Shown one piece after another: positions 1 to 9,604 of a DNA stretch of 64,000 nt. The translations under genes and the position numbers were made by a program. The DNA is from Litorimonas sp947503715 (GTDB lineage Bacteria; Pseudomonadota; Alphaproteobacteria; Caulobacterales; Maricaulaceae): NCBI RefSeq assembly GCF_050271975.1, contig NZ_CP189850.1, forward strand, positions 1 to 64,000. The letters are read 5' to 3'. Within the stretch, counting starts at the first letter, position 1. Each line of letters starts with the position of its first letter. The notes under the pieces were generated by a model. It saw nothing but the letters and a program-made list of their open reading frames with translations. It made no database searches and was not told the origin of the DNA.

Positions 1-1171
<1,171 letters not shown>

Positions 1172-1298
1172 GTCGTGTCTCACTCACATGTTGTGACCTT
1201 GACACCCCTATGGCGACGCGGTCGGTTAAGAATTTATTCACTTCGCTCTCCGACAGTGGAAAGAGAAGCCGCAATCTTCGCAAAATGCGAAGAAAACT

Positions 1299-1372
1299 TG
1301 GAGCGGGCGGCGAGAATCGAACTCGCGTCATCAGCTTGGAAGGCTGAGGTCTTACCACTACACAACGCCCGC
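1299..1372 (-). tRNA. tRNA-Gly (anticodon TCC)
   Basis: Full cloverleaf on the minus strand. The acceptor stem GCGGGCG at 1366-1372 pairs with 1303-1309, the discriminator is T, and CCA is encoded at 1299-1301. The anticodon loop CTTCCAA gives anticodon TCC, reading GGA/GGG. The T arm carries GTTCGATTC. It lies 127 bases upstream of tuf and 44 bases downstream of tRNA-Tyr on the same strand, suggesting one tRNA-Tyr/tRNA-Gly/tuf transcript. Confidence 0.95.
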
Positions 1373-1416
1373 TGTGTTCATTTTGCTTTTTGCTTTTAGC
1401 ACCCGAAACAGACTGG

Positions 1417-1501
1417 TGGTGGAGGGAGCTGGATTCGAACCAACGTACACATAGTGATCAGATTTACAGTCTGACGCCTTTAACCACTCGGCCATCCCTC
1501 C
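1417..1501 (-). tRNA. tRNA-Tyr (anticodon GTA)
   Basis: Minus-strand tRNA of 85 nt with a long variable arm, as expected for tyrosine. The acceptor stem GGAGGGA (1495-1501) pairs with 1421-1427, the discriminator is A and CCA is encoded (1417-1419). The anticodon loop CTGTAAA gives GTA. The T loop GTTCGAATC is intact. First gene of the apparent tRNA-Tyr, tRNA-Gly, tuf series. Confidence 0.96.
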
Positions 1502-1643
1502 ATTTCAGTGTTTTATTCCGCCCATCAGGACCAAATAAAATGTTTCGTTGCCTCCAACAAAAAACGCTCTGTCACTTCGCGGTGAAAACTGTTAGCCGCG
1601 TCGTTCACAGAGTCGATGTCTATAATCCGCCGGACCTATAAAG

Positions 1644-2576
1644 ATGAAAAACGCCTCGCGCAATACCCAGTCGCAAAGAAAAACAGGCCCAAAAGGACAA
1701 AAAATGTCCCTGCGGAGCCGTGGCATGAAGGGGCCGTCCGCTGACGCCCCTAAACGCGCTTACGGTGCGAAGAGCCACGGCGCAACCACGGCACCCCGCC
1801 CCCCTAAAAAAAGCGGTGGCCGCAAGAAACGCGCGCAATCCCGCCATGAAGGCGGCTCCGGATGGATTTGGGGCACGCATGCCTGCCTCGCCGTCCTCGC
1901 GAATCCGCGCCGAACAATCCATGAAGTCCTGATCACGGAAGCCGCACAAAACCGTCTCGACCTGCCCTCAGGCGGGGCAGTGCCGCAGGTCGTCGACCCG
2001 CAAGCGCTGGACCGGCTTCTGCCCAAGAGTACTGTCCATCAGGGAATCGCGGTCAAAGCCGCGCCATTGGAATGGCAACCCCTCGAAGTCATCGCAGATA
2101 ATGCGGGCGAGGACGGATTGATCCTCGTACTCGACCAAATTACGGACCCGCATAATGTCGGCGCGATGCTGCGACTGTGTTCGGCCTTCGGGGTCAGCGC
2201 CCTCGTCATGCAGACGCGTAAGGCCCCGCCGCTTTCAGGTGCCCTAGCCAAAGTCGCGGTCGGGTGCCTTGAGACGATTCCGGTCTGCCTCGAGACCAAC
2301 ATCGCCAACACGCTCCAGAACCTGCAGCGTATTGGCTGGCAAGTGACAGGGCTGGCAGGGGAGACAGACATAGAACTGTCTGACGCTTTCATCCCTGGCG
2401 TAAAACAGGTCATCGTCATGGGCGCGGAAGGCCCGGGCCTGCGAGAGCGGGTCCGTAAAACCTGCGACCGCCTCGCCCGTATCCCGATGCGTAGTGGTGC
2501 GGTGGTGGGCGAAGCAGAGAGCCTGAACGTCGCGACGGCCGCCGGGATTGCGCTTTATGAGGCGCGGCGGGGTTAG
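1644..2576 (+). CDS. rlmB: TrmH-family (SPOUT) rRNA 2'-O-methyltransferase, RlmB-like
   Basis: Predicted SAM-dependent ribose methylase of 23S rRNA (Gm2251-type). The C-terminal half has the three SPOUT motifs: LDQITDPHNVGAMLR near residues 162-176, VMGAEGPGLR near 258 and SLNVATAAGIALYE near 293. An N-terminal RNA-binding-like region (GWIWGTHACLAVL, about 74-86) precedes it. The first 70 residues are very basic and Lys/Arg/Gly/Ser-rich, longer than in E. coli RlmB (about 243 aa). Part of this could be untranslated if a later ATG (1704 or 1728) is used. The gene is divergent from the tRNA/tuf unit and converges with the DUF805 gene, whose stop it overlaps by 4 bases. The exact target nucleotide is inferred from family only. 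Confidence 0.87.
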   Translation: MKNASRNTQSQRKTGPKGQKMSLRSRGMKGPSADAPKRAYGAKSHGATTAPRPPKKSGGRKKRAQSRHEGGSGWIWGTHACLAVLANPRRTIHEVLITEAAQNRLDLPSGGAVPQVVDPQALDRLLPKSTVHQGIAVKAAPLEWQPLEVIADNAGEDGLILVLDQITDPHNVGAMLRLCSAFGVSALVMQTRKAPPLSGALAKVAVGCLETIPVCLETNIANTLQNLQRIGWQVTGLAGETDIELSDAFIPGVKQVIVMGAEGPGLRERVRKTCDRLARIPMRSGAVVGEAESLNVATAAGIALYEARRG

Positions 2577-3043
2577 CTGAACACGGTACCCATGTCGGGT
2601 GTCTTGGGATTAGGACCGTATTTGTTCGTCGAAGGCTGACTATCTTTGATGAGAATGAGTAAGAGCCCCATCCAAGCCAACATACCAATGATCATGAGCG
2701 TTGTGCCTGTTATCGATAGGCTGAAACCGGGATTCCAGATATCAAAATAGGCAGAATAGGTCAGAAATACGGGCAGCTGTACCCATCCAGACCAACCGAT
2801 GTCATGTAGACGGCGCGCCGTGACAGAGGCACTCGGAACTAAAATCACGAGTATCACAATAACGGCCAACGGCGTCGCAACGTCTTCAAATGTGTAACCC
2901 AAAGCAATATGGTCAATTGTCATGGCTCCGTAAGTCACAATCGTTGTAAACAACTGAAACCACCAGAATTCGGACCGCATCGCCCGTCCGTGGAATGACG
3001 CATATTTTCGAAAACAGGTTTTGATGGAATCAATAAAATTCAT
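2573..3043 (-). CDS. DUF805 inner-membrane protein (copy 1 of 3)
   Basis: A 156-residue membrane protein. The N-terminal cytoplasmic signature (FRKYASFHGRAMRSEFWWF) followed by four hydrophobic segments and the RRLHDIGWSGW motif after helix 3 is the DUF805 pattern. The C-terminus contains NKYGPNPK, another family hallmark. Function is not established; the family is common in bacteria and often multi-copy. Two more copies lie at 5638 and 7081 in the same orientation. The start ATG overlaps nothing, and the end overlaps the convergent rlmB-like gene by 4 bases. Confidence 0.85.
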   Translation of the reverse strand: MNFIDSIKTCFRKYASFHGRAMRSEFWWFQLFTTIVTYGAMTIDHIALGYTFEDVATPLAVIVILVILVPSASVTARRLHDIGWSGWVQLPVFLTYSAYFDIWNPGFSLSITGTTLMIIGMLAWMGLLLILIKDSQPSTNKYGPNPKTPDMGTVFS

Positions 3044-3147
3044 GACAGCGCGATACGGGACGTTTTCTCGCCCGACAAGAGGCCTCGGTGGCGACCGTAA
3101 GTAGAATGCCGCATTGCGGTGACGCGATTTCGGCCTATCTCAACGCT

Positions 3148-3519
3148 ATGACCCAGATACCCCAAATCGATGTTTATTATGATGGCGGCTGTCCGATTTG
3201 TCGGTGGGAAGTCGATCTCTACGCGAAGATGGACAAGCAAGCGCGCATTCGCTGGACCGCGATTGAAACATTGGCGGATGACGCCCTGCCCGCCGGGAAA
3301 ACGCGCGAAGACCTGCTGGGTCGCTTTCATGTGCGCGATCTTAACGAGACAGAGTGGCATATCGGCGTTGACGCCTTTGCCCGCATCTGGCGGGCCCTGC
3401 CGGGCTTACGCCGCGCCGCCTGGTTATTTTCCGTTCCCGGAATTCGGCAGATCACGCAAGTTGCCTATCGCGTTTTTTTACGCTGGCAAAGCTGGCATCG
3501 CCGAACGCGCCGCCATTAA
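3148..3519 (+). CDS. DCC-type thiol-disulfide oxidoreductase-like protein (DUF393)
   Basis: About 123 residues with the family-defining start IDVYYDGGCPICRWEVDLY, in which CPIC is a thioredoxin-like redox pair at roughly residues 15-18. Downstream are the conserved HVRDLNETEWHIGVDAF and ALPGLRRAAWLF segments of the DCC family. A longer reading from 3088 exists, but the ATG at 3148 starts directly at the conserved core and is preferred. Likely a small cytoplasmic or membrane-associated redox protein; no substrate is known. It lies about 100 bp before the alternative oxidase on the same strand, so they may share a transcript. Confidence 0.8.
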   Translation: MTQIPQIDVYYDGGCPICRWEVDLYAKMDKQARIRWTAIETLADDALPAGKTREDLLGRFHVRDLNETEWHIGVDAFARIWRALPGLRRAAWLFSVPGIRQITQVAYRVFLRWQSWHRRTRRH

Positions 3520-3616
3520 AGCCGTCTCGCATTTTTGCATAGCTATTCCCCGTCGCCGGAGCTTCCCGACGCGCGAACCCTCCCCATCTATCTAGTGCAA
3601 CAGACGGAGATTATGT

Positions 3617-4294
3617 ATGACGATCCATGTGAAGCCCGCCCCGCGGACTGTCGACCTGGACCGTCCTTTGGACACCCATGTCGCGCCGAAAACGATTAGT
3701 GATAAGATCGCTTTTGCCTTCGTCAAATTCCTACGCTTCTTCGCCGATACATTTTTCTCCAAACGTTACGGGCATCGGGCCGTTGTTCTTGAAACCGTGG
3801 CGGCTGTGCCGGGCATGGTGGGTGGGTTACTCTTACACCTCTCCTCCCTGCGCCGGATGAGGGATGATGAAGGGTGGATCCGCACCCTGTTGGACGAAGC
3901 CGAGAATGAGCGGATGCACCTCATGACCTTTATCGAGGTCGCACAGCCCAATTGGTTTGAGCGCGTGCTGATCATGATCGTCCAATTCCTATTCTATAAT
4001 GCCTATTTCTTTCTCTACCTCCTTGCGCCGCGGACCGCGCACCGCGTCGTCGGCTATTTCGAAGAAGAAGCCGTGACCAGCTATACCGCTTATTTGGCAG
4101 AGGTTGAGGCCGGGCGTCATGAGAATATCCCCGCCCCGCAAATTGCGATTGATTATTGGCAGTTACCGCAAAATGCGCGGCTAACAGATGTCATCATCGC
4201 CGTGCGCGCAGATGAGGCGGAACACCGCGATGTCAATCACGGCTTTGTCGACAGTCTGGAAGCCCGCCGCGCGGCGAAAGGTCAGCGCTTATAA
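3617..4294 (+). CDS. aox: Alternative oxidase (cyanide-insensitive ubiquinol oxidase)
   Basis: Di-iron membrane-bound quinol oxidase that reduces oxygen to water without proton pumping. The 225 residues carry all the AOX signatures: LETVAAVPGMVGG at 58-70, NERMHLMTF at 97-105, FEEEAVTSYT at 148-157 and RADEAEHRDVNH at 197-208. Predicted iron ligands are Glu59, Glu98, His101, Glu150 (or a neighbour), Glu200 and His203. Two amphipathic or hydrophobic segments (about 62-78 and 117-139) fit monotopic membrane binding. The protein is shorter than plant enzymes because it lacks the mitochondrial presequence and the regulatory N-terminal cysteine region. AOX is found in only some bacteria, notably marine alphaproteobacteria. 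It converges with the MFS gene. Confidence 0.94.
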   Translation: MTIHVKPAPRTVDLDRPLDTHVAPKTISDKIAFAFVKFLRFFADTFFSKRYGHRAVVLETVAAVPGMVGGLLLHLSSLRRMRDDEGWIRTLLDEAENERMHLMTFIEVAQPNWFERVLIMIVQFLFYNAYFFLYLLAPRTAHRVVGYFEEEAVTSYTAYLAEVEAGRHENIPAPQIAIDYWQLPQNARLTDVIIAVRADEAEHRDVNHGFVDSLEARRAAKGQRL

Positions 4295-4303
4295 ATCAAG
4301 ACT

Positions 4304-5548
4304 TTAGTCTTCCCCGAGTGTGGCGAGATCATCCTCGCCCAGTTCGAACACTGTGGGTGCCGCATTGCGAGCCAAGGGGACAAAAGTTTCTTTTTCATCG
4401 GCACCCGTATCGCTGCGTTGCAGAACCCGGATCAAAACCAACGCAAAGATAATCGTGTAAATAGCGGCAATGTAGAGGAAGAGCGCATCCGGACCAAAAA
4501 GGGCCATGACGCCCGCCCCCGCAAAAGCCCCGAACACCGCGCCCAGTCCGTGCAGTAAGAGCAGCCCTCCATTGGTCGCGACGCTTTCCGCCGGGTCGGT
4601 CAAATCATTGGCATGGGCCACGGAGAGGCCGAAGATCGGCAGCAGAACAGCCCCGAAAACTGCGCCGATAGCCAAGAGGCTGGTTTGCGAATCCAGCGCA
4701 AACGCACTCATGGAGAGCGCGAAAATGACAGTCGCCACGCAGCAGCCCATAATGACATAACGGCGGTCAACTCTGTCCGAGAGGAAACCCAACGGCCATT
4801 GCGAAATCGCGGCCCCAATAATGACGGTCGACATGAACAGGCCGATTATTTCAGGGCCGTACCCGCCTTGCTGCACAAAGATCGGTCCCATGGACCAAAA
4901 GGCCGCATTGGCCAGTCCCGTGGCAAGCGCCGCCAAAGCTCCGACGGGCGAAACGCGGTAGAGGGCTTTAACATCCAGTTTCGCAACCGCCACAGGTTTG
5001 GGCGCTTGCGTATTTGTCAGGGCAATCGGGACTAAGGCCAGCGACACGAGGATGGAAACAATCGCAAAAGGCACAAAGGTGGTCGGGCTGGCGAGGCCGA
5101 GCAGCGCATTCCCGATGGTCAACGCGCCGAGATCGACGATCCGGTAAATAGAGAGAATAGACCCGCGGGTTTCATTCGTCGCGCGTTCATTTAGCCAGCT
5201 CTCAATGACCATCGCCATGCCCGCAAAGCAAAATCCCGTAATCGCGCGAAGGCCAACCCAGACGGCGGGCTCAACCAATATCGCATGCGCCAAAGCGCTG
5301 GATGACGCAATGGACGCCAAGGCAACATAAGTTCGAATATGGCCCGCACTCGCAATCATGCGTGGCACGAACCGACACCCAAGGATGAAGCCGATATAAT
5401 AACCGCTCATCAAAACCCCGATGAGCGCCGTCGGGAATTGCTCTATCCCTGCGCGGACAGACAGCAATGTCCCCTGCAGGCCGTTCCCCGTGTAAAGGAA
5501 GAATGTCGCGAGCAATAAAGCTGCGATGGATTGGAGTGCGAGTTTCAC
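4304..5548 (-). CDS. MFS transporter (12-TM, YcaD-like)
   Basis: A 414-residue protein with about twelve hydrophobic segments. The SDRVDRRYV loop between helices 8 and 9 and a charged cytoplasmic tail are typical of the major facilitator superfamily. The N-terminal half (GNGLQGTLLSVRA, MSGYYIGFILGCR) is like YcaD/UMF-type permeases. Substrate cannot be read from sequence. The ATG at 5548 is followed at once by a signal-anchor-like helix. The gene converges with the alternative oxidase with 9 bases between stops; a short palindrome AAGACTTTAGTCTT overlaps the stop. Confidence 0.85.
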   Translation of the reverse strand: MKLALQSIAALLLATFFLYTGNGLQGTLLSVRAGIEQFPTALIGVLMSGYYIGFILGCRFVPRMIASAGHIRTYVALASIASSSALAHAILVEPAVWVGLRAITGFCFAGMAMVIESWLNERATNETRGSILSIYRIVDLGALTIGNALLGLASPTTFVPFAIVSILVSLALVPIALTNTQAPKPVAVAKLDVKALYRVSPVGALAALATGLANAAFWSMGPIFVQQGGYGPEIIGLFMSTVIIGAAISQWPLGFLSDRVDRRYVIMGCCVATVIFALSMSAFALDSQTSLLAIGAVFGAVLLPIFGLSVAHANDLTDPAESVATNGGLLLLHGLGAVFGAFAGAGVMALFGPDALFLYIAAIYTIIFALVLIRVLQRSDTGADEKETFVPLARNAAPTVFELGEDDLATLGED

Positions 5549-5637
5549 GGCGCGCCCCCTAGGCGCTTTTAATCGCGTTGGCGAGGAGAAAGTCTGTTAT
5601 AGATGCAGAGCTTACCCTTATTTCGAGAGGCGATGGA

Positions 5638-6057
5638 TTAACCGAAAATATCGGCTTCCCAGCCGTCCTCTTTATATGTCGGATCAGGGCCAAATCTATT
5701 CGGTCCAAACGTCCCTTGGCGAGAGCAAATAATCGCGAGAATGATAAAACCCAACCCGCCCAGAAAAAATAGGAGCGCAAACCATCCGCTCATATCCATA
5801 TCGTGTAATCGCCGAATCGTGACGGAAATCGTCACTAAGATATAAGTCGCGTAAAATACGATAAACATAATAGTCGCAACGGTGTAGACGGCAGGATAGG
5901 TACGACCTTCATCAAAGACGGCCATATCAATAATTGTGGCCAGAACCACGCCGCCAAACAGGGTGGCGGTGACCCACCAGAATTCACTGCGTGGTGCACG
6001 GGAATTGAAACGAAAAATATTTCGAAAAGCGGAGAGGTTGGCTTTCACAGGTGTCAT
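5638..6057 (-). CDS. DUF805 inner-membrane protein (copy 2 of 3)
   Basis: 139 residues with the DUF805 layout: FNSRAPRSEFWWV at residues 17-29, four predicted transmembrane helices, and RRLHDMDMSGWFALLFF in the loop before helix 4. The C-terminal NRFGPDP motif is present. No catalytic residues are recognisable. It lies divergent to the DUF1295 gene and may use a promoter in the 46-base gap before it. Function unknown. Confidence 0.85.
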   Translation of the reverse strand: MTPVKANLSAFRNIFRFNSRAPRSEFWWVTATLFGGVVLATIIDMAVFDEGRTYPAVYTVATIMFIVFYATYILVTISVTIRRLHDMDMSGWFALLFFLGGLGFIILAIICSRQGTFGPNRFGPDPTYKEDGWEADIFG

Positions 6058-6130
6058 AAATTACACCTAGCAAAGACATGAAAGGCCGCCTAGCCCGTAT
6101 GAAGTGCACATTATCCTTAAGGGGGATCCC

Positions 6131-7027
6131 ATGCTGACCGATATTCTTGTTTATTTCACCCATGCGGCGGTTGTCGTCTTTGGCGCGCTAACCGCGCTCT
6201 GGGCTGTGAGTGTTATCGCGAAAGACGCGAGCCTCGTGGATATATTCTGGGGGTTTGGGTTTTTACTGGTCGGGGCGGTTTGCCTCTATCTTGTGCCGGT
6301 TAAGACGCCCTATCTCATCCTGTTGGCATCCCTACCCATCATCTGGGGCCTGCGCCTGACGCTCTATTTGGCGAAGCGGAACCTCGGCCACGGCGAGGAT
6401 AAGCGTTACGTGAATATGCGCAAACGCGCCGAGAAAAAAGGCATGAGCGAGATGGCGTGGCGGTTGAGAACGCTGTTCTCGGTCTATTGGGGGCAAGGCC
6501 TATTGATTATGATTGTGAGCGCGCCGGTTTGGGTCGCGATGGCGACAGAATTGAGAGTTTTCCCACCGGAAAGCATGGGTATCATTAATGGTGTGGAGAG
6601 AATGTCAATTGAAGGATATGACCACACTTACATTGGCATCCTCGCAATCTTCGGTGCCCTGCTCTGGTTGGTCGGTTTTCTCTTTGAAGCCATTGGCGAT
6701 TGGCAACTCGCCCGCTTTATCAAACGCAACAAAGACTATGACGGGCCGAAGGACGAAAAACCCGTTATGGATAAAGGCCTGTGGAAATATACGCGCCACC
6801 CGAATTATTTCGGCAATGCCTGTATGTGGTGGGGCATCTGGCTGGTCGCGTGTACAGCGCCTTGGGGTTGGGCGACAATTTTCGCCCCCATCATCATGAA
6901 TTATCTGCTGACCAATGTGTCCGGTAAGAGCCTGTTGGAAAGTGATATGAATAAGCGCAAGAAATACCGCGAATATGCAGAGCGCACGAGCGGCTTTTTC
7001 CCGTGGCCACCAAAGCCTAAATCATAA
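6131..7027 (+). CDS. DUF1295 / steroid 5-alpha-reductase-like membrane enzyme
   Basis: About 298 residues with seven or so membrane segments. The C-terminal signature KYTRHPNYFGNACMWWG (around residues 218-234) is shared with the isoprenylcysteine methyltransferase / steroid 5-alpha-reductase / DUF1295 superfamily, where it binds the cofactor. YREYAERTSGFFPWPPK closes the protein as in DUF1295. The ATG at 6131 is preceded by a strong AAGGGGG ribosome site five bases away, so it is favoured over the ATG at 6104. Reaction and substrate are unknown. A bidirectional terminator follows the stop immediately. Confidence 0.85.
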   Translation: MLTDILVYFTHAAVVVFGALTALWAVSVIAKDASLVDIFWGFGFLLVGAVCLYLVPVKTPYLILLASLPIIWGLRLTLYLAKRNLGHGEDKRYVNMRKRAEKKGMSEMAWRLRTLFSVYWGQGLLIMIVSAPVWVAMATELRVFPPESMGIINGVERMSIEGYDHTYIGILAIFGALLWLVGFLFEAIGDWQLARFIKRNKDYDGPKDEKPVMDKGLWKYTRHPNYFGNACMWWGIWLVACTAPWGWATIFAPIIMNYLLTNVSGKSLLESDMNKRKKYREYAERTSGFFPWPPKPKS

Positions 7028-7028
7028 A

Positions 7029-7056
7029 AAAAGCCCGGTCACAAAACCGGGCTTTT
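7029..7056 (+). terminator. Bidirectional intrinsic terminator
   Basis: Perfect 11-bp stem AAAAGCCCGGT / ACCGGGCTTTT around the loop CACAAA, with A-run on one side and T-run on the other. It can stop transcription from the DUF1295 gene (plus strand, stop at 7027) and from the DUF805 gene ending at 7081 (minus strand). Confidence 0.9.
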
Positions 7057-7080
7057 CAAATTCTTTGTTTGTTTTGCGCT

Positions 7081-7464
7081 CTAGTTAAAAACTGAAGCGT
7101 CGCTGCCCAGTGGATCGGGACCATATTGGTTTGGCCCATCTGTTCCTTTGATGATTACGAGATAAAGGTAGTATAAGCTCACGATTGGAATAAACGAAAG
7201 CAAATAAAACCATCCGCTTTTGTCACCATCATGCAATCTTCTTACACCAACCGCTATTGCGGGTATTAGACTTCCTAAAAAGAACACGACCATTGCGAGC
7301 CCGACAATCCCTCCGATGAGATCTCCTAGCTGCGATGCAATAATCATGATAACATAGGCAATTATAAACATCAGCATAGGCCACCAATATTCAGAGCGGG
7401 ACGCCCGCCCTTCAAACTTTGCGTAATTTTTGTAGAACGCTTTAACGGCTTCCTGAAATCCCAT
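7081..7464 (-). CDS. DUF805 inner-membrane protein (copy 3 of 3)
   Basis: 127 residues starting MGFQEAVKAFYKNYAKFEGRA, followed by SRSEYWWPM, four hydrophobic helices and VRRLHDGDKSGWFYLLSF. NQYGPDPLG lies near the end, all standard for DUF805. The RBS is a clear AGGGAGAG just upstream of the ATG. It shares the terminator at 7029-7056 with the convergent DUF1295 gene. Function is unknown. Confidence 0.87.
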   Translation of the reverse strand: MGFQEAVKAFYKNYAKFEGRASRSEYWWPMLMFIIAYVIMIIASQLGDLIGGIVGLAMVVFFLGSLIPAIAVGVRRLHDGDKSGWFYLLSFIPIVSLYYLYLVIIKGTDGPNQYGPDPLGSDASVFN

Positions 7465-7577
7465 AAGTCTCTCCCTCTTTGTGACTTATGATTTGATTAC
7501 AGTTAAAATTTGGCCTTTATCAAGGAAAAAGCGACATTCTGCCACGGGTCCCGAAGCGTGACCGCTTGGGCGCTTCA

Positions 7578-7606
7578 CTGCAATCGACCTACCGGGTCGA
7601 TTGCAG
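7578..7606 (-). repeat. Palindromic hairpin element after rpoN (copy A)
   Basis: Twelve-base perfect inverted repeat CTGCAATCGACC / GGTCGATTGCAG around a five-base loop, three bases beyond the rpoN stop. There is no T-run, so it is not a classical terminator. Read on the minus strand, 26 of 29 bases match a hairpin at 50313-50341 on the plus strand, and some similarity continues into the flanks. This suggests a dispersed REP-like element that may stabilise the rpoN mRNA end. Confidence 0.6.
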
Positions 7607-7609
7607 ACG

Positions 7610-9100
7610 TTACGCGTGCTTAAACATCCTGCGGCGTTCGACACTACTGGGAATGCTCAACGCTTCACGATATTTCGCGACGGTGCGGCGCGCAATATCG
7701 ACGCCTTGTGCGCGGAGAAGCTGCACGATTTTATCGTCTGAGACGATGGTAGTGGCGGTTTCCTCACTAATCAAAATTTTGATCTTATGGCGCACGGCTT
7801 CGGCACTGTGGCCTTCGCCGCCGTCCAGACTCGGAATGGCGGCGGTGAAGAAGAACTTCAGCTCGAACAACCCGCGCGGCGTGTGCATATATTTATGGCT
7901 CGTGACACGGCTGACCGTGCTTTCGTGCATCTCAATCGCGTCGGCGACGTCTTTTAACTTAAGCGGGCGCATGTGATCGATGCCGTAAGCAAAGAAGGCG
8001 TCTTGCTGTTTGATGATTTCGCTGGAGACTTTCAGGATCGTGCGCGCCCGTTGATCGAGCGATTTGACGAGCCAATTGGCATCGGCATGACATTCGGAGA
8101 TAAAGGTCCGCGCTTCCTCGTTCCCGTCGCCCGCTTTTTTGATCTCATTATAATAGCGTTTATTGACCAAGACACGTGGTAGCGTGTCGGCGTTAAGTTC
8201 CACTGACCACCCGCCATTCGGCGTTTCGCGGATGAAAACATCCGGTTCGACCGCGCCCGCCATTGTCCCGCCAAAGGCTTGACCCGGCTTGGGCGAGAGT
8301 TTGCGGAGTTCCGCGATTAGCGTTTTCAATTCAGGGACTTTCACGCCGCAGAGCTTCGCGAGTTGCGAGAGATCATGTTTGGCGAGAAGCGCAAGATTAT
8401 CCAACAGAGCCTGCATGGGCGTGTCTAGCTTTCCGGCTTCGCGGAGTTGCAATCCGAGACATTCACCCAGATTGCGCGCAAACAATCCTGTCGGTTCCAG
8501 CGTTTGGAGCTGCAGGAGAACAGAGGATACGACCGCAGCACTGACACCAAGATTTTCCGCAACTTCAGACTCACTCATGCGCAGATAACCGGCCTCATCG
8601 ACCTGCCCCGCCAGATAGTCCGCAACCAGACGATCTCTATCCGAGAACTTCAACATTGGCATTTGCGATTGTATATGTTCCGCGAGCGTAATCTCTGCCG
8701 CACTATTGGCCGCCGCATCATAATCGCCGGATCCGGAAAAACTGCCGGAACTATCATTGCGTGACCAATCCACAGATCCACCAACATCCGCAGCCGTCTG
8801 TTCGGGCGCCATGGCGTGATCCGGCACATCCATATCAGACATGGCTTCACCGGAAGTGACCGTATCAGTAGAAGGAGCAGGCGTGTCGGCGATAGCGGCG
8901 ACGTCTTCGCCGCGACGGTTCTCATCCCCCGTGCCGCGTTCCAGCAACGGATTTTTCTCCAACTGCTCTTCGACAAAGGCCGACAGTTCAATATTTGAAA
9001 GCTGCAACAGCTTGATCGCCTGTTGCAATTGCGGCGTCATGGCGAGTTGTGCACTCTGCCGCGCCTGTAATTTTGGGGCTAAAGCCATACCCACATTCAC
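7610..9100 (-). CDS. rpoN: RNA polymerase sigma-54 factor
   Basis: Sigma-54 of 496 residues that directs RNA polymerase to -24/-12 promoters needing an AAA+ activator. Region I is Gln/Leu-rich (QARQSAQLAMTPQLQQAIKLLQ, positions 10-31 read as separate motifs QARQSAQL and TPQLQQAIKLL). An acidic low-complexity region II (about 55-130) follows, then the core-binding region, the helix-turn-helix (ESTVSRVTSHK near 393) and the C-terminal RpoN box ARRTVAKYRE near 475. In many proteobacteria rpoN sits between lptB and hpf/ptsN; here neither neighbour is present. A hairpin follows the stop directly. Confidence 0.96.
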   Translation of the reverse strand: MNVGMALAPKLQARQSAQLAMTPQLQQAIKLLQLSNIELSAFVEEQLEKNPLLERGTGDENRRGEDVAAIADTPAPSTDTVTSGEAMSDMDVPDHAMAPEQTAADVGGSVDWSRNDSSGSFSGSGDYDAAANSAAEITLAEHIQSQMPMLKFSDRDRLVADYLAGQVDEAGYLRMSESEVAENLGVSAAVVSSVLLQLQTLEPTGLFARNLGECLGLQLREAGKLDTPMQALLDNLALLAKHDLSQLAKLCGVKVPELKTLIAELRKLSPKPGQAFGGTMAGAVEPDVFIRETPNGGWSVELNADTLPRVLVNKRYYNEIKKAGDGNEEARTFISECHADANWLVKSLDQRARTILKVSSEIIKQQDAFFAYGIDHMRPLKLKDVADAIEMHESTVSRVTSHKYMHTPRGLFELKFFFTAAIPSLDGGEGHSAEAVRHKIKILISEETATTIVSDDKIVQLLRAQGVDIARRTVAKYREALSIPSSVERRRMFKHA

Positions 9101-9282
9101 CTATATTTCACCAGTGTCGATTTTTCGACTTAGGGAGAGTTATAGGGTGAAAGGCTTAATATCGGGTTTGCGGCACAAAATTTGCTTTCGGCGCAAAATT
9201 ATGGATTTGGAAAGTTTTTCGGAACCGAATGCGACATTTCGCCGTATCTATTTCAACTACTGAAAAAGAAATGGAGAGAGTT

Positions 9283-9450
9283 ATGTTACGTTGGGCAATT
9301 ATTTTTCTGGTCGTCGCGATTATTGCGGGTGCGCTCGGATTTGGCGGGATAGCCGCTTACGCAAAACTCTTCGCTTATATCGCTGGCGCACTATTTCTCG
9401 TCTTCCTCGTCCTTCACTTCATCAGTGATGTAGGTCGCGGCAAACTCTAA
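9283..9450 (+). CDS. DUF1328 small membrane protein
   Basis: A 55-residue, almost wholly hydrophobic protein, MLRWAIIFLVVAIIAGALGF followed by a Gly/Ala-rich second helix and a short basic tail. This is the normal size and sequence style of DUF1328 (YtjA-type) proteins. The ATG at 9283 has GGAGAG seven bases upstream; an earlier in-frame start at 9229 lacks support. It is divergent from rpoN. Role unknown, though relatives are often stress-inducible. Confidence 0.82.
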   Translation: MLRWAIIFLVVAIIAGALGFGGIAAYAKLFAYIAGALFLVFLVLHFISDVGRGKL

Positions 9451-9476
9451 ACCGACCAATAATACAGCATAATTTA

Positions 9477-9506
9477 GTCGTTCTTCCCCGGAGGAGCGGC
9501 TTTTTT
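9477..9506 (+). terminator. Probable terminator after the DUF1328 gene
   Basis: Imperfect GC-rich stem GTCG..CTTCC / GGAGGAG..CGGC followed by six T residues. It is suitably placed after the DUF1328 stop and before the TonB-dependent receptor. The stem has mismatches, so confidence is moderate. Confidence 0.42.
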
Positions 9507-9604
9507 GATTTAAACACAGGACTCTCAAGACAATGTGATTGTGATTGGCGGCGCAGGCCTTATAGGACGCGCCAAATTCCGCCACTCACATTAGGTATTA
9601 TCCA

